Shown here: positions 40,366-49,146 of the stretch, piece after piece
Layout: every line of letters begins with the position of its first letter
Position numbering within the stretch: position 1 is the first letter of the stretch
Source: Planctomycetaceae bacterium
GTDB taxonomy: Bacteria > Planctomycetota > Planctomycetia > Planctomycetales > Planctomycetaceae
Assembly: GCA_002724315.1 (NCBI GenBank)
Contig: PBOJ01000032.1
Span: 7,491-71,490, forward strand
DNA: 64,000 bases
Reading direction: 5' to 3'
The notes under the pieces: model-generated
Told to the model about the DNA's origin: nothing
Database searches by the model: none
Seen by the model: the letters and a program-made list of their open reading frames with translations, nothing else
Program-made: the position numbers and the translations under genes

Positions 40366-41640
40366 TCAGGTCACCAGTTCGTGGATCGGCAATCGACCGC
40401 CGGTCAGGTACTGCGGCCGTCCGCCCGGATCATCGATCGTGGTGGTCCGCACATCGATGCCCAGGTTGTGGTACATCGTCGCGAAGACTTCCAGCAGGTG
40501 CACCGGCCGCTCGACGGCCCGCTCGGCGTTTCGGCTCGACTTGCCGACCACCTGCCCGGTCTTCATTCCACCACCGGCCAGGAAGCACATCGCCACCTCG
40601 TACCAGTGGTCGCGACCACCCTTGTTCTTGTTGACACGTGGCGTACGTCCAAACTCACCCCAGACGCAGACGGTCACGTCCTTGTCCATTCCGCGAGCGT
40701 GCAAGTCTTCAAGCAGGGCGTGCAGCGACCTGTCCAGATTCGGCAACTGGCCGCGAAGATGGTTGAAATTGCCACTGTGAGTGTCCCAACTGCCCCAGTT
40801 GAAACCGACGACACGGACACCGGCTTCGATCAGCCGTCGGGCTTTCAGGAACATGCTTCCCTGGCTGCCGTACCGATCGCGGACCCGGGGGTCCTCGGTG
40901 TTCATATCCAACGCGTCGGCCACGCGGCCCGAGGTCACGATGTCAACGGCCTGGCGGGTGTAGGCGTCCAGGGCCAGCATGTGCCCGGTGTGGTCCACGT
41001 CCCGACGCAGTCGGTCCAGACCAACCAGCAGGTCGGTGCGAGACTGCAGACGGTTGGCCGTCAGCGTGTTGTTGAGTTTCAGTTCACCGCCCTGCGGCTT
41101 GTACGGCTTGAAGACCGAACTGAGGTAGCCGGTATAAGATCCGTTGTAGCCAACAAACGGCGGGGCCCCGCCGGTGCTGCCGTGCAGCCTGGCTGCAACG
41201 CTACCGATTGAGGGACGCCCCCCCATGCTCTGCAAGTCACCTCGCGGAAAACCGGTCTGGGTCGGGTAGTCGCTGTGGTCGGCAATCGAGCCGGTCAGAG
41301 ACCGGATGATCGCATACTTGTCGGCCGCTTGGGCCAACATCGGCATGTGCTCGCAGATGTCGATCCCTGACACGTTAGTCGGGATCGGCTCGAACTCGCC
41401 GCGGAATTCTCGAGGTGCCTCGGGCTTCAGGTCAAACATGTCCTGGTGCGAAGGACCACCGGCAAGGTGGATGTTGATCAGAGCCTTGTGGCTGGACCCG
41501 GTGTCGGCCTGTGCCTCCGAACGCAAAAGGTCGGCCAAGGTCAGGCCACCCACGCTCATCGCCCCAACCTGCAACGCGTCACGTCGCGTCAGACCATCAC
41601 AGAATCGCTGTCCCTGCTCGCCCGAACTGATCGAGAACAT
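40366..41640 (-). CDS. DUF1501 protein, Tat-type signal
   Basis: DUF1501 family, alkaline-phosphatase-like fold, of unknown reaction; very abundant in planctomycetes. The 424 residues open with a twin-arginine segment (TRRDALQVGAMSVGGLTLADL) indicating folded export. The family motifs LAGGPSHQDMFDLKP near 54-68, the GRTPRVN element near 350 and the DHW element near 361 are in place. The ATG at 41640 has GGAG 8 nt upstream. Normally it is paired with a DUF1553 cytochrome-type gene, but here the upstream neighbour is a DUF1080 gene 154 bp away. Confidence 0.9.
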   Translation of the reverse strand: MFSISSGEQGQRFCDGLTRRDALQVGAMSVGGLTLADLLRSEAQADTGSSHKALINIHLAGGPSHQDMFDLKPEAPREFRGEFEPIPTNVSGIDICEHMPMLAQAADKYAIIRSLTGSIADHSDYPTQTGFPRGDLQSMGGRPSIGSVAARLHGSTGGAPPFVGYNGSYTGYLSSVFKPYKPQGGELKLNNTLTANRLQSRTDLLVGLDRLRRDVDHTGHMLALDAYTRQAVDIVTSGRVADALDMNTEDPRVRDRYGSQGSMFLKARRLIEAGVRVVGFNWGSWDTHSGNFNHLRGQLPNLDRSLHALLEDLHARGMDKDVTVCVWGEFGRTPRVNKNKGGRDHWYEVAMCFLAGGGMKTGQVVGKSSRNAERAVERPVHLLEVFATMYHNLGIDVRTTTIDDPGGRPQYLTGGRLPIHELVT

Positions 41641-41794
41641 CCAGATTCTCCGGTATGTGTTTCGGTCTTGCCGTGCCATCTGCACGGCAATTCAAACCCG
41701 GTTTTACTACGAATTGTGAGGGGCTATCAACAGTTCTCGGCGATTTCACGCTCTCGAGGACGGCTTTCCTGCGATTCCGAGACCATGAAATCGT

Positions 41795-42604
41795 CTACGG
41801 CTTCTTCTTTTTGCGGGCTGCCGCCTTCCGCCGGTCGAGAATCCCCTTGAGTTTCTTCTGCTCGGCGGCACGGACTTCCGGTGAGATCTTCTGGGGCCGG
41901 ATGTTCTCACTGACCAATTTCTCACCCGGTGGAATCGTCCTCATCCTGATCGAACGATACCAGACGGGATCTCCATGGTCCTGCAGGTTCAATCGGCCAC
42001 CACGTGCGGCCAGCTTGCCACCCCGGAGCCGCAACAACTCGACGTGCTCCTTCCAACGAGGATCGGCGTAATCGAAATCCACCACTTTCCTGCCATTGAG
42101 CCAATGCTGGATCACGCTGCCCTTGGCCACGATCCGTCCCGTGTTCCAGCTTCCCACCTTCGCCGTCGCATCATGCGACGGAGCAATACAGAAGTAGAGC
42201 GATGCGGCGCTGGTCCGAGGATTCCGGCCGTCGATGTGCTTCTTGTTGTCCAGGATCTGGTACTCGTACTGGCCGGGCCGGTAATACACTCCACTGTTGC
42301 TGCCAACACCAACCCGCCATTCAAACCGCAGCTCGAAATCGTCGGGGACCTTCTTCGAGACATACACCAGGCTGCCCCCGCGGCCGCTGCGAGAAATCAC
42401 CCCCTGCACGACCTTCCAGTTCCCCTTGTGCTGCCAACCGTCCAGCGACTGGCCGTCGAACAGCAGTACGAATCCCTGCGCACGTTCGGCCGGTGACAGC
42501 GTGTTGGCCGCGTCAGCAGCCAGAACGACAACCGGCGCGACCACACAGGCCAAACTCACCGCCAGAACAGGGGACACCAAGGCCCGCCGAATGATGTTCA
42601 ACAT
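41795..42604 (-). CDS. Exported DUF1080 protein (3-keto-disaccharide hydrolase-like)
   Basis: A 269-residue exported protein with a signal peptide (about 1-31, ALVSPVLAVSLACVVAPVVVLA) and one DUF1080 concanavalin-like beta-sandwich. It begins GFVLLFDGQSLDGW and includes RVGVGSNSGVYYRPG and KVGSWNTGRIVAKG. Biochemically studied DUF1080 enzymes split 3-keto-glycosides, but only some members have been tested. The C-terminus is an unusual basic tail (DRRKAAARKKKKP). The ATG at 42604 gives the signal peptide; the frame is open to 42781. It is upstream of the DUF1501 gene on the same strand. Confidence 0.87.
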   Translation of the reverse strand: MLNIIRRALVSPVLAVSLACVVAPVVVLAADAANTLSPAERAQGFVLLFDGQSLDGWQHKGNWKVVQGVISRSGRGGSLVYVSKKVPDDFELRFEWRVGVGSNSGVYYRPGQYEYQILDNKKHIDGRNPRTSAASLYFCIAPSHDATAKVGSWNTGRIVAKGSVIQHWLNGRKVVDFDYADPRWKEHVELLRLRGGKLAARGGRLNLQDHGDPVWYRSIRMRTIPPGEKLVSENIRPQKISPEVRAAEQKKLKGILDRRKAAARKKKKP

Positions 42605-42780
42605 GGATGACTGTTCCTTAGGCCAAAGATTGCCACGAGAGAAGCCCCTGTGAAACCGGGACTGCATCTTGCCGTTTGCCCCCCTGACAGGCAACGCCAC
42701 CCTGCAACACTGGCGACCCATGTCTCGAGAGACGACACTCGGAAGCCGCCAACCCGTCGTCTTGCCAGGCAGATCCGTCA

Positions 42781-43065
42781 ATGACTGCGGCCGAACAACT
42801 CGACCGACACCTCAACTCCGCAAGCGCCAACACCGTGTTCTCCGAGGCGGTGCTCACGCTTGAAGACGGCACGCGGCTGTGCTTTTGCCACACCGTCGAG
42901 CAACGATGGGCGAAGGCTGTGGGTCCCGAAGAGGATCGGTCGTCCGGCGGGATGGCCGGCGAACTGGTCGACCAGATCAGCGGCTTCCGGCTCAATGCCA
43001 AGCACCTCGACATCCAATTCACCGACGGCAGCCGATTCGACCGTCCCCTGAAACCAATCGACTGA
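42781..43065 (+). CDS. Small hypothetical protein, 94 residues
   Basis: No family recognised. ATG at 42781 to stop at 43065, encoding a soluble, mixed alpha/beta-looking protein (VLTLEDGTRLCFCHTVEQRW, later GGMAGELVDQISGFRLN and DIQFTDGSRFD). It ends 12 bp before the convergent DUF4838-like gene and lies 176 bp from the divergent DUF1080 start. Third-position GC looks coding, and the LEDGTRLCFCH strand-turn pattern argues for a real product. A chance frame is not excluded. Confidence 0.6.
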   Translation: MTAAEQLDRHLNSASANTVFSEAVLTLEDGTRLCFCHTVEQRWAKAVGPEEDRSSGGMAGELVDQISGFRLNAKHLDIQFTDGSRFDRPLKPID

Positions 43066-43077
43066 TCGGTCAGTTTC

Positions 43078-45105
43078 TCAGTTGGTCTTTTTGTTGGCCC
43101 CGACAGCCTTGCGGAAGTCCTCGATCTGCTGGTCGACCTTCTGCACGCTGTCCATGCCGGACTTCTTGATCAGCCGCTTGGTGGTCCGAGTGAAGTCCAG
43201 GCACAACGCGGCGGTCTTCCGTTCACGTGGTGTGCCGGTCCGGGCCAACTTCAGGCACCTGGATTCGATCTGATCAATCCGCGGCAAATCCTTGACCAGG
43301 ATGCTACGAAGTTGGGCGAGTTGTTTGGCCAGGCGATCGTAGGTGATCTTCTTGTCCGACTTGTTGTAGTTCTTTGCCGCCGCCAGCGCCCCGGCAACCG
43401 ACGTGTTCTTGAATGCCTTCCCGTCATATCCAACCATCTCGCCGGCCAGTTTCGTCAAAGTCGACGATGTGTTCTGCGTCCAGTTGCCGCGGATCGCAAA
43501 CGCGCGGAGGAAGATCACGTCCTCGACCAACTGCTTCGACCCATGGGGCCCGCAGTACCGGTTCCGCATCCGCTGCTTCAACCCATCGATCGAGAGCGTC
43601 GGCTGCCAGCAGAACTCCCGAAACGCGTAACTGGTCAGTTCGTAGGGCAGTTTGTCGGTGGGGTAGGGGATCGTCAGTCCGTGAAAATCGACACCGAAAC
43701 AGGGTTCGAACGTTGGGCAAAATCCCAGGAACCCCTCGCGCGAGGCACGGAACACGTCCTTGCGAATCGTCTCCAGTGGCTCGGCGTACGGCTTGCTCCA
43801 GCGGATGTTGTGCCTCGAGAAATACGCCGCAGGCAAGTACTTGCCCCCCGGTCCGGGAAACTCCCAGGCCCCCCAAACGACGATCCAGTGCAAACGGGGA
43901 TCCTCGATTTCCTTGAGACGCTGGAAATAGGCGGGATCCTCGCTGTGCATTTTGCTGGGCTTGTAGAGCTCGACCAGCCACGCCACCTGGGCCTTGGGCC
44001 GCTTGGCCCACAGGAGCTTGCAAAAGTCCTTGAGAAACTCCATCTCCGACTGACCGTACTGCTTCGAACCGAAGGGATCGACCGCCTTCTGGCACACCTC
44101 GCAGCGACATTCCCCGTGCTCATCGCGAGGCTCAAACCAGATCCCATCCGCCTCGTTGATCACCTCGAGCATTTCCAAAGAAAACTTCAGCTGAAGTTCC
44201 CGGGCCTTCGGATGCGACGGGCACATGCCCCCGGCCTTGACCGCCTTGGTGGCGGGAAACTCCTTGATCAGCGCCGCCGCGCCGCCCCAACTGAAGGCCC
44301 CGCCACCAACCAGAAACTCCATGCCCAACTGATGTGCATAACGGGCCAGTTCATTGACGTCCTGATTGGTCATCCTGATTCGCTCGACCCCGCCATCAAG
44401 AATGCGGCGATCGGGAAAATCGCGTGGCTTGTACAGGCTCTGCCCCCAGAAATAGATCCGGTTGTGACTTTCGCGAGCCAGCCCGTCCAGGACGGTCTTC
44501 CAGTCCTCGAGTCCGAATTCGGGTCCACGTCCAGAGAGATTCAACAGGTAGGGGGCCCGTTCCTTCATCGCGGGGGTACGGACAATCCGGGTGGAATTCA
44601 CGGCCACCGGACGCGACGGCCCGGCACCGGGCAAAACCAACTGCTCACCCGCGTGGATCGCTCCGTAAAACACCGCTCGCGGCGTCTGCCCGGCGACCAC
44701 AAGCAACTTCCGCTTGTCCCGGGTCACCGTCTCGACGACGTACCCGTCTCCACCGAGCAACGGCAGATCGCCCAGTCCCCCCGAAGGTCCTCCAGCAAGC
44801 GAGGCGATCACCGACACCGAATCCGGGGTACCCACCAGGATCACGGCAGGCCCTTCCGGCGTGGCCTGCGGCAGTTCGGAATACTTCAACACCGGAACTT
44901 TCGCACCGCTGTCTCGAGAAATGACGGAGGCCAGTTCGGCCGCCGCGCGTCGCTCCATCAACTGAGGTTTGTCGCCGGTTGCCACCACGCAACGGGATTT
45001 GCCATCGGCCGCGAGAACAGCGAAAGGCTTCTTGGCTGCCTGCCCGACATGGACCTGGCAAGCCACCAGCAACACGACCCCAAGGCAACGAACCGGACCG
45101 ACCAT
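43078..45105 (-). CDS. Exported DUF4838-like glycoside-type protein
   Basis: A 675-residue exported protein with a signal peptide (about 1-23). The N-terminal domain resembles the alpha-glucuronidase/hexosaminidase N-domain (AAAELASVISRDSGAKVPVLKY, about 52-73). A TIM-barrel-like DUF4838 body follows, with FEPRDEHGECRCEVCQK near 330-346; the Cys-x-Cys-x-x-Cys is a family mark and may bind metal. The C-terminal third is helical and basic. The reaction is unknown; GH67/GH20-like folds suggest a sugar substrate. The ATG at 45105 has AGGAG 7 nt upstream. It is divergent from the Tat-exported gene. Confidence 0.82.
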   Translation of the reverse strand: MVGPVRCLGVVLLVACQVHVGQAAKKPFAVLAADGKSRCVVATGDKPQLMERRAAAELASVISRDSGAKVPVLKYSELPQATPEGPAVILVGTPDSVSVIASLAGGPSGGLGDLPLLGGDGYVVETVTRDKRKLLVVAGQTPRAVFYGAIHAGEQLVLPGAGPSRPVAVNSTRIVRTPAMKERAPYLLNLSGRGPEFGLEDWKTVLDGLARESHNRIYFWGQSLYKPRDFPDRRILDGGVERIRMTNQDVNELARYAHQLGMEFLVGGGAFSWGGAAALIKEFPATKAVKAGGMCPSHPKARELQLKFSLEMLEVINEADGIWFEPRDEHGECRCEVCQKAVDPFGSKQYGQSEMEFLKDFCKLLWAKRPKAQVAWLVELYKPSKMHSEDPAYFQRLKEIEDPRLHWIVVWGAWEFPGPGGKYLPAAYFSRHNIRWSKPYAEPLETIRKDVFRASREGFLGFCPTFEPCFGVDFHGLTIPYPTDKLPYELTSYAFREFCWQPTLSIDGLKQRMRNRYCGPHGSKQLVEDVIFLRAFAIRGNWTQNTSSTLTKLAGEMVGYDGKAFKNTSVAGALAAAKNYNKSDKKITYDRLAKQLAQLRSILVKDLPRIDQIESRCLKLARTGTPRERKTAALCLDFTRTTKRLIKKSGMDSVQKVDQQIEDFRKAVGANKKTN

Positions 45106-45246
45106 GACTTTCTCCTGTTCCGGAACCGCCGGCCACGTCACCAGGACCGGCGAAAGTGTATGTTGGTCACACCGCAACTCCACCTTGCACCAGAACCCAG
45201 CCTGCAATCTCCACACCCGCCCGCCCCCCCCATCGGAATCGATCCC

Positions 45247-46641
45247 GTGACCGCCAATCCTCCGCAGCCGACCGAACCGGATCGCAACAACACAGCCTCC
45301 TCCGGAAATCCCTCACGCCGAGACCTCCTTCTGGGCGGTGCCGCTCTCGTCGGTGGCCTAGCCGGCACGGAACCGATCTCCTCGGCAGCGTCCCCGTCGC
45401 CGTCCCCGTCAAAGTGGGACGAAGAATACACCTTCGGCCACTCGAAGCTGTTCATGGACCAGTACCACGAGGGCATTCTTGGCATCCTGGCCAAGATCGC
45501 CGGCGAAGCCGAACTGGTCGGGGAGTTGACGTCGCGGGCCGCCCGCGTGATCCGTGCCAACCGCACGGTCTGGACCTCGATGAACGACGGCCACATGCCG
45601 CACTGGGAACAGCGGGCCGATCGTCGCGGCAGCCCGAAGATCATGAAGGACGAGCAGGGGCTGAAGAAACTGAGGGCCGGCGACATGCTCTTCACCAACC
45701 ACTGCAACAAGCAGGTGCTGGCAGTCCGTGAACGGGGTGTCTACGTGGTTGCAGTCACCGTCTCGTATCGCGACAACGAGTTCCGCCCCGCCGGATTCAC
45801 CGACGAATCGCACAGCAACCCCGACGGCCTGAAGCTCAAGGATGTCTCCAACGTCATCCTCCACAGCCACACCCCTTACACCCAGGGGCTGGTCCATGCC
45901 CCGCAGATCCCCGAGTTCACGCTTTGTCCGTCGAGCCAGACCGGGGTGGGCGCCCTGCACTGGATGCTCAACGCCGAACTGGCCAACAAGCTGGAGAACC
46001 CCCGGGCCAAGCCCGTCGACAAAAGCGTCGAGTATCTCAAGACCCTGGTGAAGCGGATCCGGCAAATCACCACGCACCGCGACCAGATCCGTGAAACGGC
46101 CGTCGAGATGACGCGCCGAATTCGCCGGGGTGGCCGCTGGTTCGTTCGCGCCGACGAACACCCCGGGCTGTCCAGCGAGATGGAACACGTCGCCAGCGGA
46201 GCAATGATCGTCAACTGGGGTGACTGGTCGGCCAAGCCGCGTGAAAATGTATTGCTGGTTTCGACAATCACCCCGTCGAATTCCGACGAAGTGAAAGCCG
46301 CGAAACGGGCTCGCAAGGAAGGGGCCCTGGTGATCGGTATCGGCCCCACAACATTGGACGGCAAGACGATCCGCAAAGACCTGTTCTCACATTGCCACGT
46401 CCGCTTCGACAATTTCTCCCCCGAGTCGCACGGAGTCATCCGGATCCCCGGCCGCAAGCGTCCGATCTGCCCGACCACCGGCCTGGCCACCAACGTGATT
46501 CAGCAAATGCTCTGTGCCCAGTGGGTCGACGAGATGGTCCGTCGCGGCTCGGTGCCGTACTTCTTCCAGGGGGGCTACCAGCAGGGCGGTTCCGAGTACA
46601 ACGCCGCGATGAAGATTCACTTCGAACGACAGGGCTTCTGA
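45247..46641 (+). CDS. Tat-exported SIS-like phosphosugar-binding-type protein
   Basis: A 464-residue protein with a twin-arginine signal (SRRDLLLGGAALVGGLAG, arginines at 24-25). The body starts near 55 and contains LGILAKIAGEAELVGELTSR, a recurring pattern in SIS/phosphosugar-binding proteins. A later Rossmann-like block (NVLLVSTITPSNSDEVKAAK, then ALVIGIGP) is as expected for a SIS fold. Function is unknown. The start is uncertain: ATG at 45160 would place the Tat arginines at 53-54 and leave only 54 bp to the divergent gene, so I prefer GTG at 45247. The much longer open frame to 43312 is antisense to the DUF4838-like gene. Confidence 0.75.
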   Translation: MTANPPQPTEPDRNNTASSGNPSRRDLLLGGAALVGGLAGTEPISSAASPSPSPSKWDEEYTFGHSKLFMDQYHEGILGILAKIAGEAELVGELTSRAARVIRANRTVWTSMNDGHMPHWEQRADRRGSPKIMKDEQGLKKLRAGDMLFTNHCNKQVLAVRERGVYVVAVTVSYRDNEFRPAGFTDESHSNPDGLKLKDVSNVILHSHTPYTQGLVHAPQIPEFTLCPSSQTGVGALHWMLNAELANKLENPRAKPVDKSVEYLKTLVKRIRQITTHRDQIRETAVEMTRRIRRGGRWFVRADEHPGLSSEMEHVASGAMIVNWGDWSAKPRENVLLVSTITPSNSDEVKAAKRARKEGALVIGIGPTTLDGKTIRKDLFSHCHVRFDNFSPESHGVIRIPGRKRPICPTTGLATNVIQQMLCAQWVDEMVRRGSVPYFFQGGYQQGGSEYNAAMKIHFERQGF

Positions 46642-46814
46642 GATCCGACCGACCTGCGACAACACGGCTACGGATTGGGATCATCCCCCCCGACCGGCTA
46701 GACTGCTGGAGGTCGGGTTGCCGTTGCAGCCCGAAACACACGCTTGATCCAATCCGGTTCCGGGTGTCCGTCCGGGCCGTCTCACTGATCACGACGCACC
46801 ATGGAGACTTCCTG

Positions 46815-47552
46815 ATGATCCGTTGCCTCACCCTGCTGACGTTCTTTTCGCTCGTTCTGTCGGCCGTCGCTGCCGAGCCCGTCCAGGCTCCGCCCGAGCC
46901 GAAGGGCATGAAGACGATCTTCAACGGCAAGGACCTGACCGGCTGGGACGGTGACCCTCGACTGTGGTCGGTCAAGAACGGCGCGTTGCGAGGAGAAACG
47001 ACAGCCAAGAACAAGGCCAACGGAAACACGTTTATCATCTGGAAGGGCGGCCACACAAAGGACTTCGAACTGAGGCTCTCTTTCCGCTGCAACGCCACGA
47101 ACAATTCGGGCATCCAGTACCGCTCCAAGCACATCAAGACCAAGACCCGCAACAAGTGGGTTGTTCGCGGCTACCAGCACGAGATCCGTAACGAACACAA
47201 GCTGCCCAGCGTCTCGGGCTTCATCTACGACGAGGGCGGCTTGACCGGCGGGCGGGGCCGCACCTGCCTGGTCGGCGAAAAAGCCATCTGGGGCCCGAAG
47301 GGGAAGAAGGTCACGGCCAAGCTGATCGACCAGGCCGGGTGGAAGAAGCTCTTCAAGCTGGACAAGTTCAACGACGTGGTGATCATTGCCAAGGGCACCC
47401 ACATCCAGCACTACATGAACAATCGCCTGATCCTCGACTTCCAGGACGATCCGAAGCGAGCCCTGGTCGACGGCATCCTGGCCTTCCAGCTCCACGCCGG
47501 ACGTCCGATGTTCGTCGAGTTCAAGAACGTCCGCATCCGGGACATCAAGTGA
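46815..47552 (+). CDS. Exported DUF1080 protein (3-keto-disaccharide hydrolase-like)
   Basis: A 245-residue exported protein: signal peptide LTLLTFFSLVLSAVAAEP (cleaved near 20), then the DUF1080 fold starting KTIFNGKDLTGWDGDP with FRCNATNNSGIQYRS and ILAFQLHAGRPM. The substrate is unproven; neighbours point to sugar use. The ATG at 46815 has GGAG 8 nt upstream. The gene ends GTGA: its TGA overlaps the GTG of the next gene by 4 bp, so the two are translationally coupled and likely work in one process. Confidence 0.88.
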   Translation: MIRCLTLLTFFSLVLSAVAAEPVQAPPEPKGMKTIFNGKDLTGWDGDPRLWSVKNGALRGETTAKNKANGNTFIIWKGGHTKDFELRLSFRCNATNNSGIQYRSKHIKTKTRNKWVVRGYQHEIRNEHKLPSVSGFIYDEGGLTGGRGRTCLVGEKAIWGPKGKKVTAKLIDQAGWKKLFKLDKFNDVVIIAKGTHIQHYMNNRLILDFQDDPKRALVDGILAFQLHAGRPMFVEFKNVRIRDIK

Positions 47553-49051
47553 GCGACCGTCTCCGGGTGCCCTCGGGCATGGGCTGTCTGCTGGCGGTGA
47601 CCGGACTGCTCTTCACACCGCTGCCGGCTACGGCAGCTGGGCGGCCCGCGTTCTCGGTCGCCCCGGGCCAACGACAGTTGTTCCTCGACGACCACGGCAT
47701 TGCCGGCACCGAGAACCTCACCCGAACCTGGCACAAACCGGACAAGCGGGGCGCGGTGATCCGCAGTTCCAGCCCCAACATGACCATCCAGACGCGGTCG
47801 GCCCCACAATGGGACCCAGCCGACAAGGTCTACAGGCTCTGGACACTGGGGACCAAGGCCCCGTTGCGTCAGAGTGCGGACGGCCTGCACTGGATCGCCG
47901 GGGCGTCTCCCAACATGAGGACCGACCAAGTTGTCATCGACCCGCGGGACCCCGATCCCCGGCGACGGTTCAAGGCGGCCATGACCAATCGGGGGTTCGC
48001 CGTCTCACCTGACGGTGTCAATTGGACCCGGCTCGAAGTGCCGGTCGTACAGTCCTTCGATGAAGCCAACTTCAGCTATGACCCCGCACACGGCCTGTTC
48101 ATCCACACGGTCAAACGTACCGGCCCCTACGGTCGATCGGTGGCCATCGCTCACAGTCGGAACTTCAAGAACTGGACAGATCTCGGCGTGGTGTTTCACG
48201 CCGACGAGACCGATCAGGTGATCGGAAAGCGACGGATCCTTGAGCGAAAGAAAAACCCCAGGCTGCAGCAGACCGAGTACGACGTTCCGTCGGCCTACAG
48301 CGTCCAGATCTACAACATGGGAGTTTTCCGCTACGAGGGCCTCTACATCGGCCTGCCATCGATCTACCACCACACGGGCCGGGTGCCCAAGACATGGCCC
48401 GGCTTCGACAAGCAAAACCTCTCGCCGGAGATCCTCAAGCTGGTCCGCATGTACGGCGACTACACCGGCTTCTACAACATCCAGGTTGCCTGGAGTCGTG
48501 ACCTGAAGACCTGGACCCGCGACCGGCACAGGCCGACGTTCCTGGAGACCTCACCACTGGGAGCCGGCGCCTACGACACCCAGACGATCATCGGCCCTTC
48601 AGCACCGGTGGTCCGCGACGACGAACTGTGGTTCTACTACACCGGCGTCCGCAACTACGCCTTCGTCACCTCCGGCAGCGTGCCCGGTTACGACGACTAC
48701 CGTCCAGACAGTGGGGCAGTGTGCCTGGCCATCCTGAGGCGTGATGGATTTGTGTCACTCGACGCCGGCAACACAACCGGCACGCTGACAACACGCCCGT
48801 TCCAACTGCCCGACGGCCGACTGACGGTCAATGTCCACCCGGGGAAGGGCGGCCAACTGACCATCGACCTGCTGAACAAGAACAACAAGGCACTGGCCAC
48901 TTCCAAGCCGATCACGACCAACCAGTTTCGCGGCACTCTGGAGTGGGCCGCCGGCGACCCTGGCAAATTGACAGGGCAAACCGTCTCATTGAGGATTCGG
49001 TTCCGCCGCGCCCGATTGTATTCCTACTGGTTCCAGCCACCGGCGGGCTGA
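47549..49051 (+). CDS. Exported beta-propeller glycosidase-like protein
   Basis: A 500-residue exported protein, read from GTG at 47549 (4-bp overlap with the DUF1080 gene). Signal sequence is MGCLLAVTGLLFTPLPATAAG preceded by a basic SDRLRVPSG. Starting the frame at the internal ATG 47579 would lose the basic part. The body resembles five-bladed GH32/GH43-type propellers (LFLDDHGIAGTENLTRTWHK, TDQVVIDPRDPDPRRRFKAA, VAIAHSRNFKNWTDLG, DYRPDSGAVCLAILRRDGF), ending in a C-terminal beta-sandwich. Catalytic acids cannot be assigned by eye. A sugar-processing role with the coupled DUF1080 protein is an inference. Confidence 0.78.
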   Translation: MSDRLRVPSGMGCLLAVTGLLFTPLPATAAGRPAFSVAPGQRQLFLDDHGIAGTENLTRTWHKPDKRGAVIRSSSPNMTIQTRSAPQWDPADKVYRLWTLGTKAPLRQSADGLHWIAGASPNMRTDQVVIDPRDPDPRRRFKAAMTNRGFAVSPDGVNWTRLEVPVVQSFDEANFSYDPAHGLFIHTVKRTGPYGRSVAIAHSRNFKNWTDLGVVFHADETDQVIGKRRILERKKNPRLQQTEYDVPSAYSVQIYNMGVFRYEGLYIGLPSIYHHTGRVPKTWPGFDKQNLSPEILKLVRMYGDYTGFYNIQVAWSRDLKTWTRDRHRPTFLETSPLGAGAYDTQTIIGPSAPVVRDDELWFYYTGVRNYAFVTSGSVPGYDDYRPDSGAVCLAILRRDGFVSLDAGNTTGTLTTRPFQLPDGRLTVNVHPGKGGQLTIDLLNKNNKALATSKPITTNQFRGTLEWAAGDPGKLTGQTVSLRIRFRRARLYSYWFQPPAG

Positions 49052-49072
49052 TCGCTGACCGACGACGGAAAC

Positions 49073-49109
49073 AAAAAAGCGTCCGGCGGTGAAATTCACC
49101 ACCGGACGC
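49073..49109 (-). terminator. Rho-independent terminator of the thioredoxin-fold gene
   Basis: A long hairpin (GCGTCCGG ... CCGGACGC with an inner GGTG/CACC and an AAATT loop) is followed on the minus strand by TTTTTTGTTT. It lies 37 bp past the stop of the minus-strand gene at 49147 and could also work in reverse for the convergent propeller gene. Confidence 0.75.
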
Positions 49110-49146
49110 CTTGAGTTTCAGCTTCGTCGTTTCCGACCTGGAACGA

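Noticed and set aside
43312-45246. Very long N-terminal extension of the Tat-SIS gene
   Set aside because: It is antisense to the DUF4838-like gene, and the Tat signal fixes the start much further downstream.
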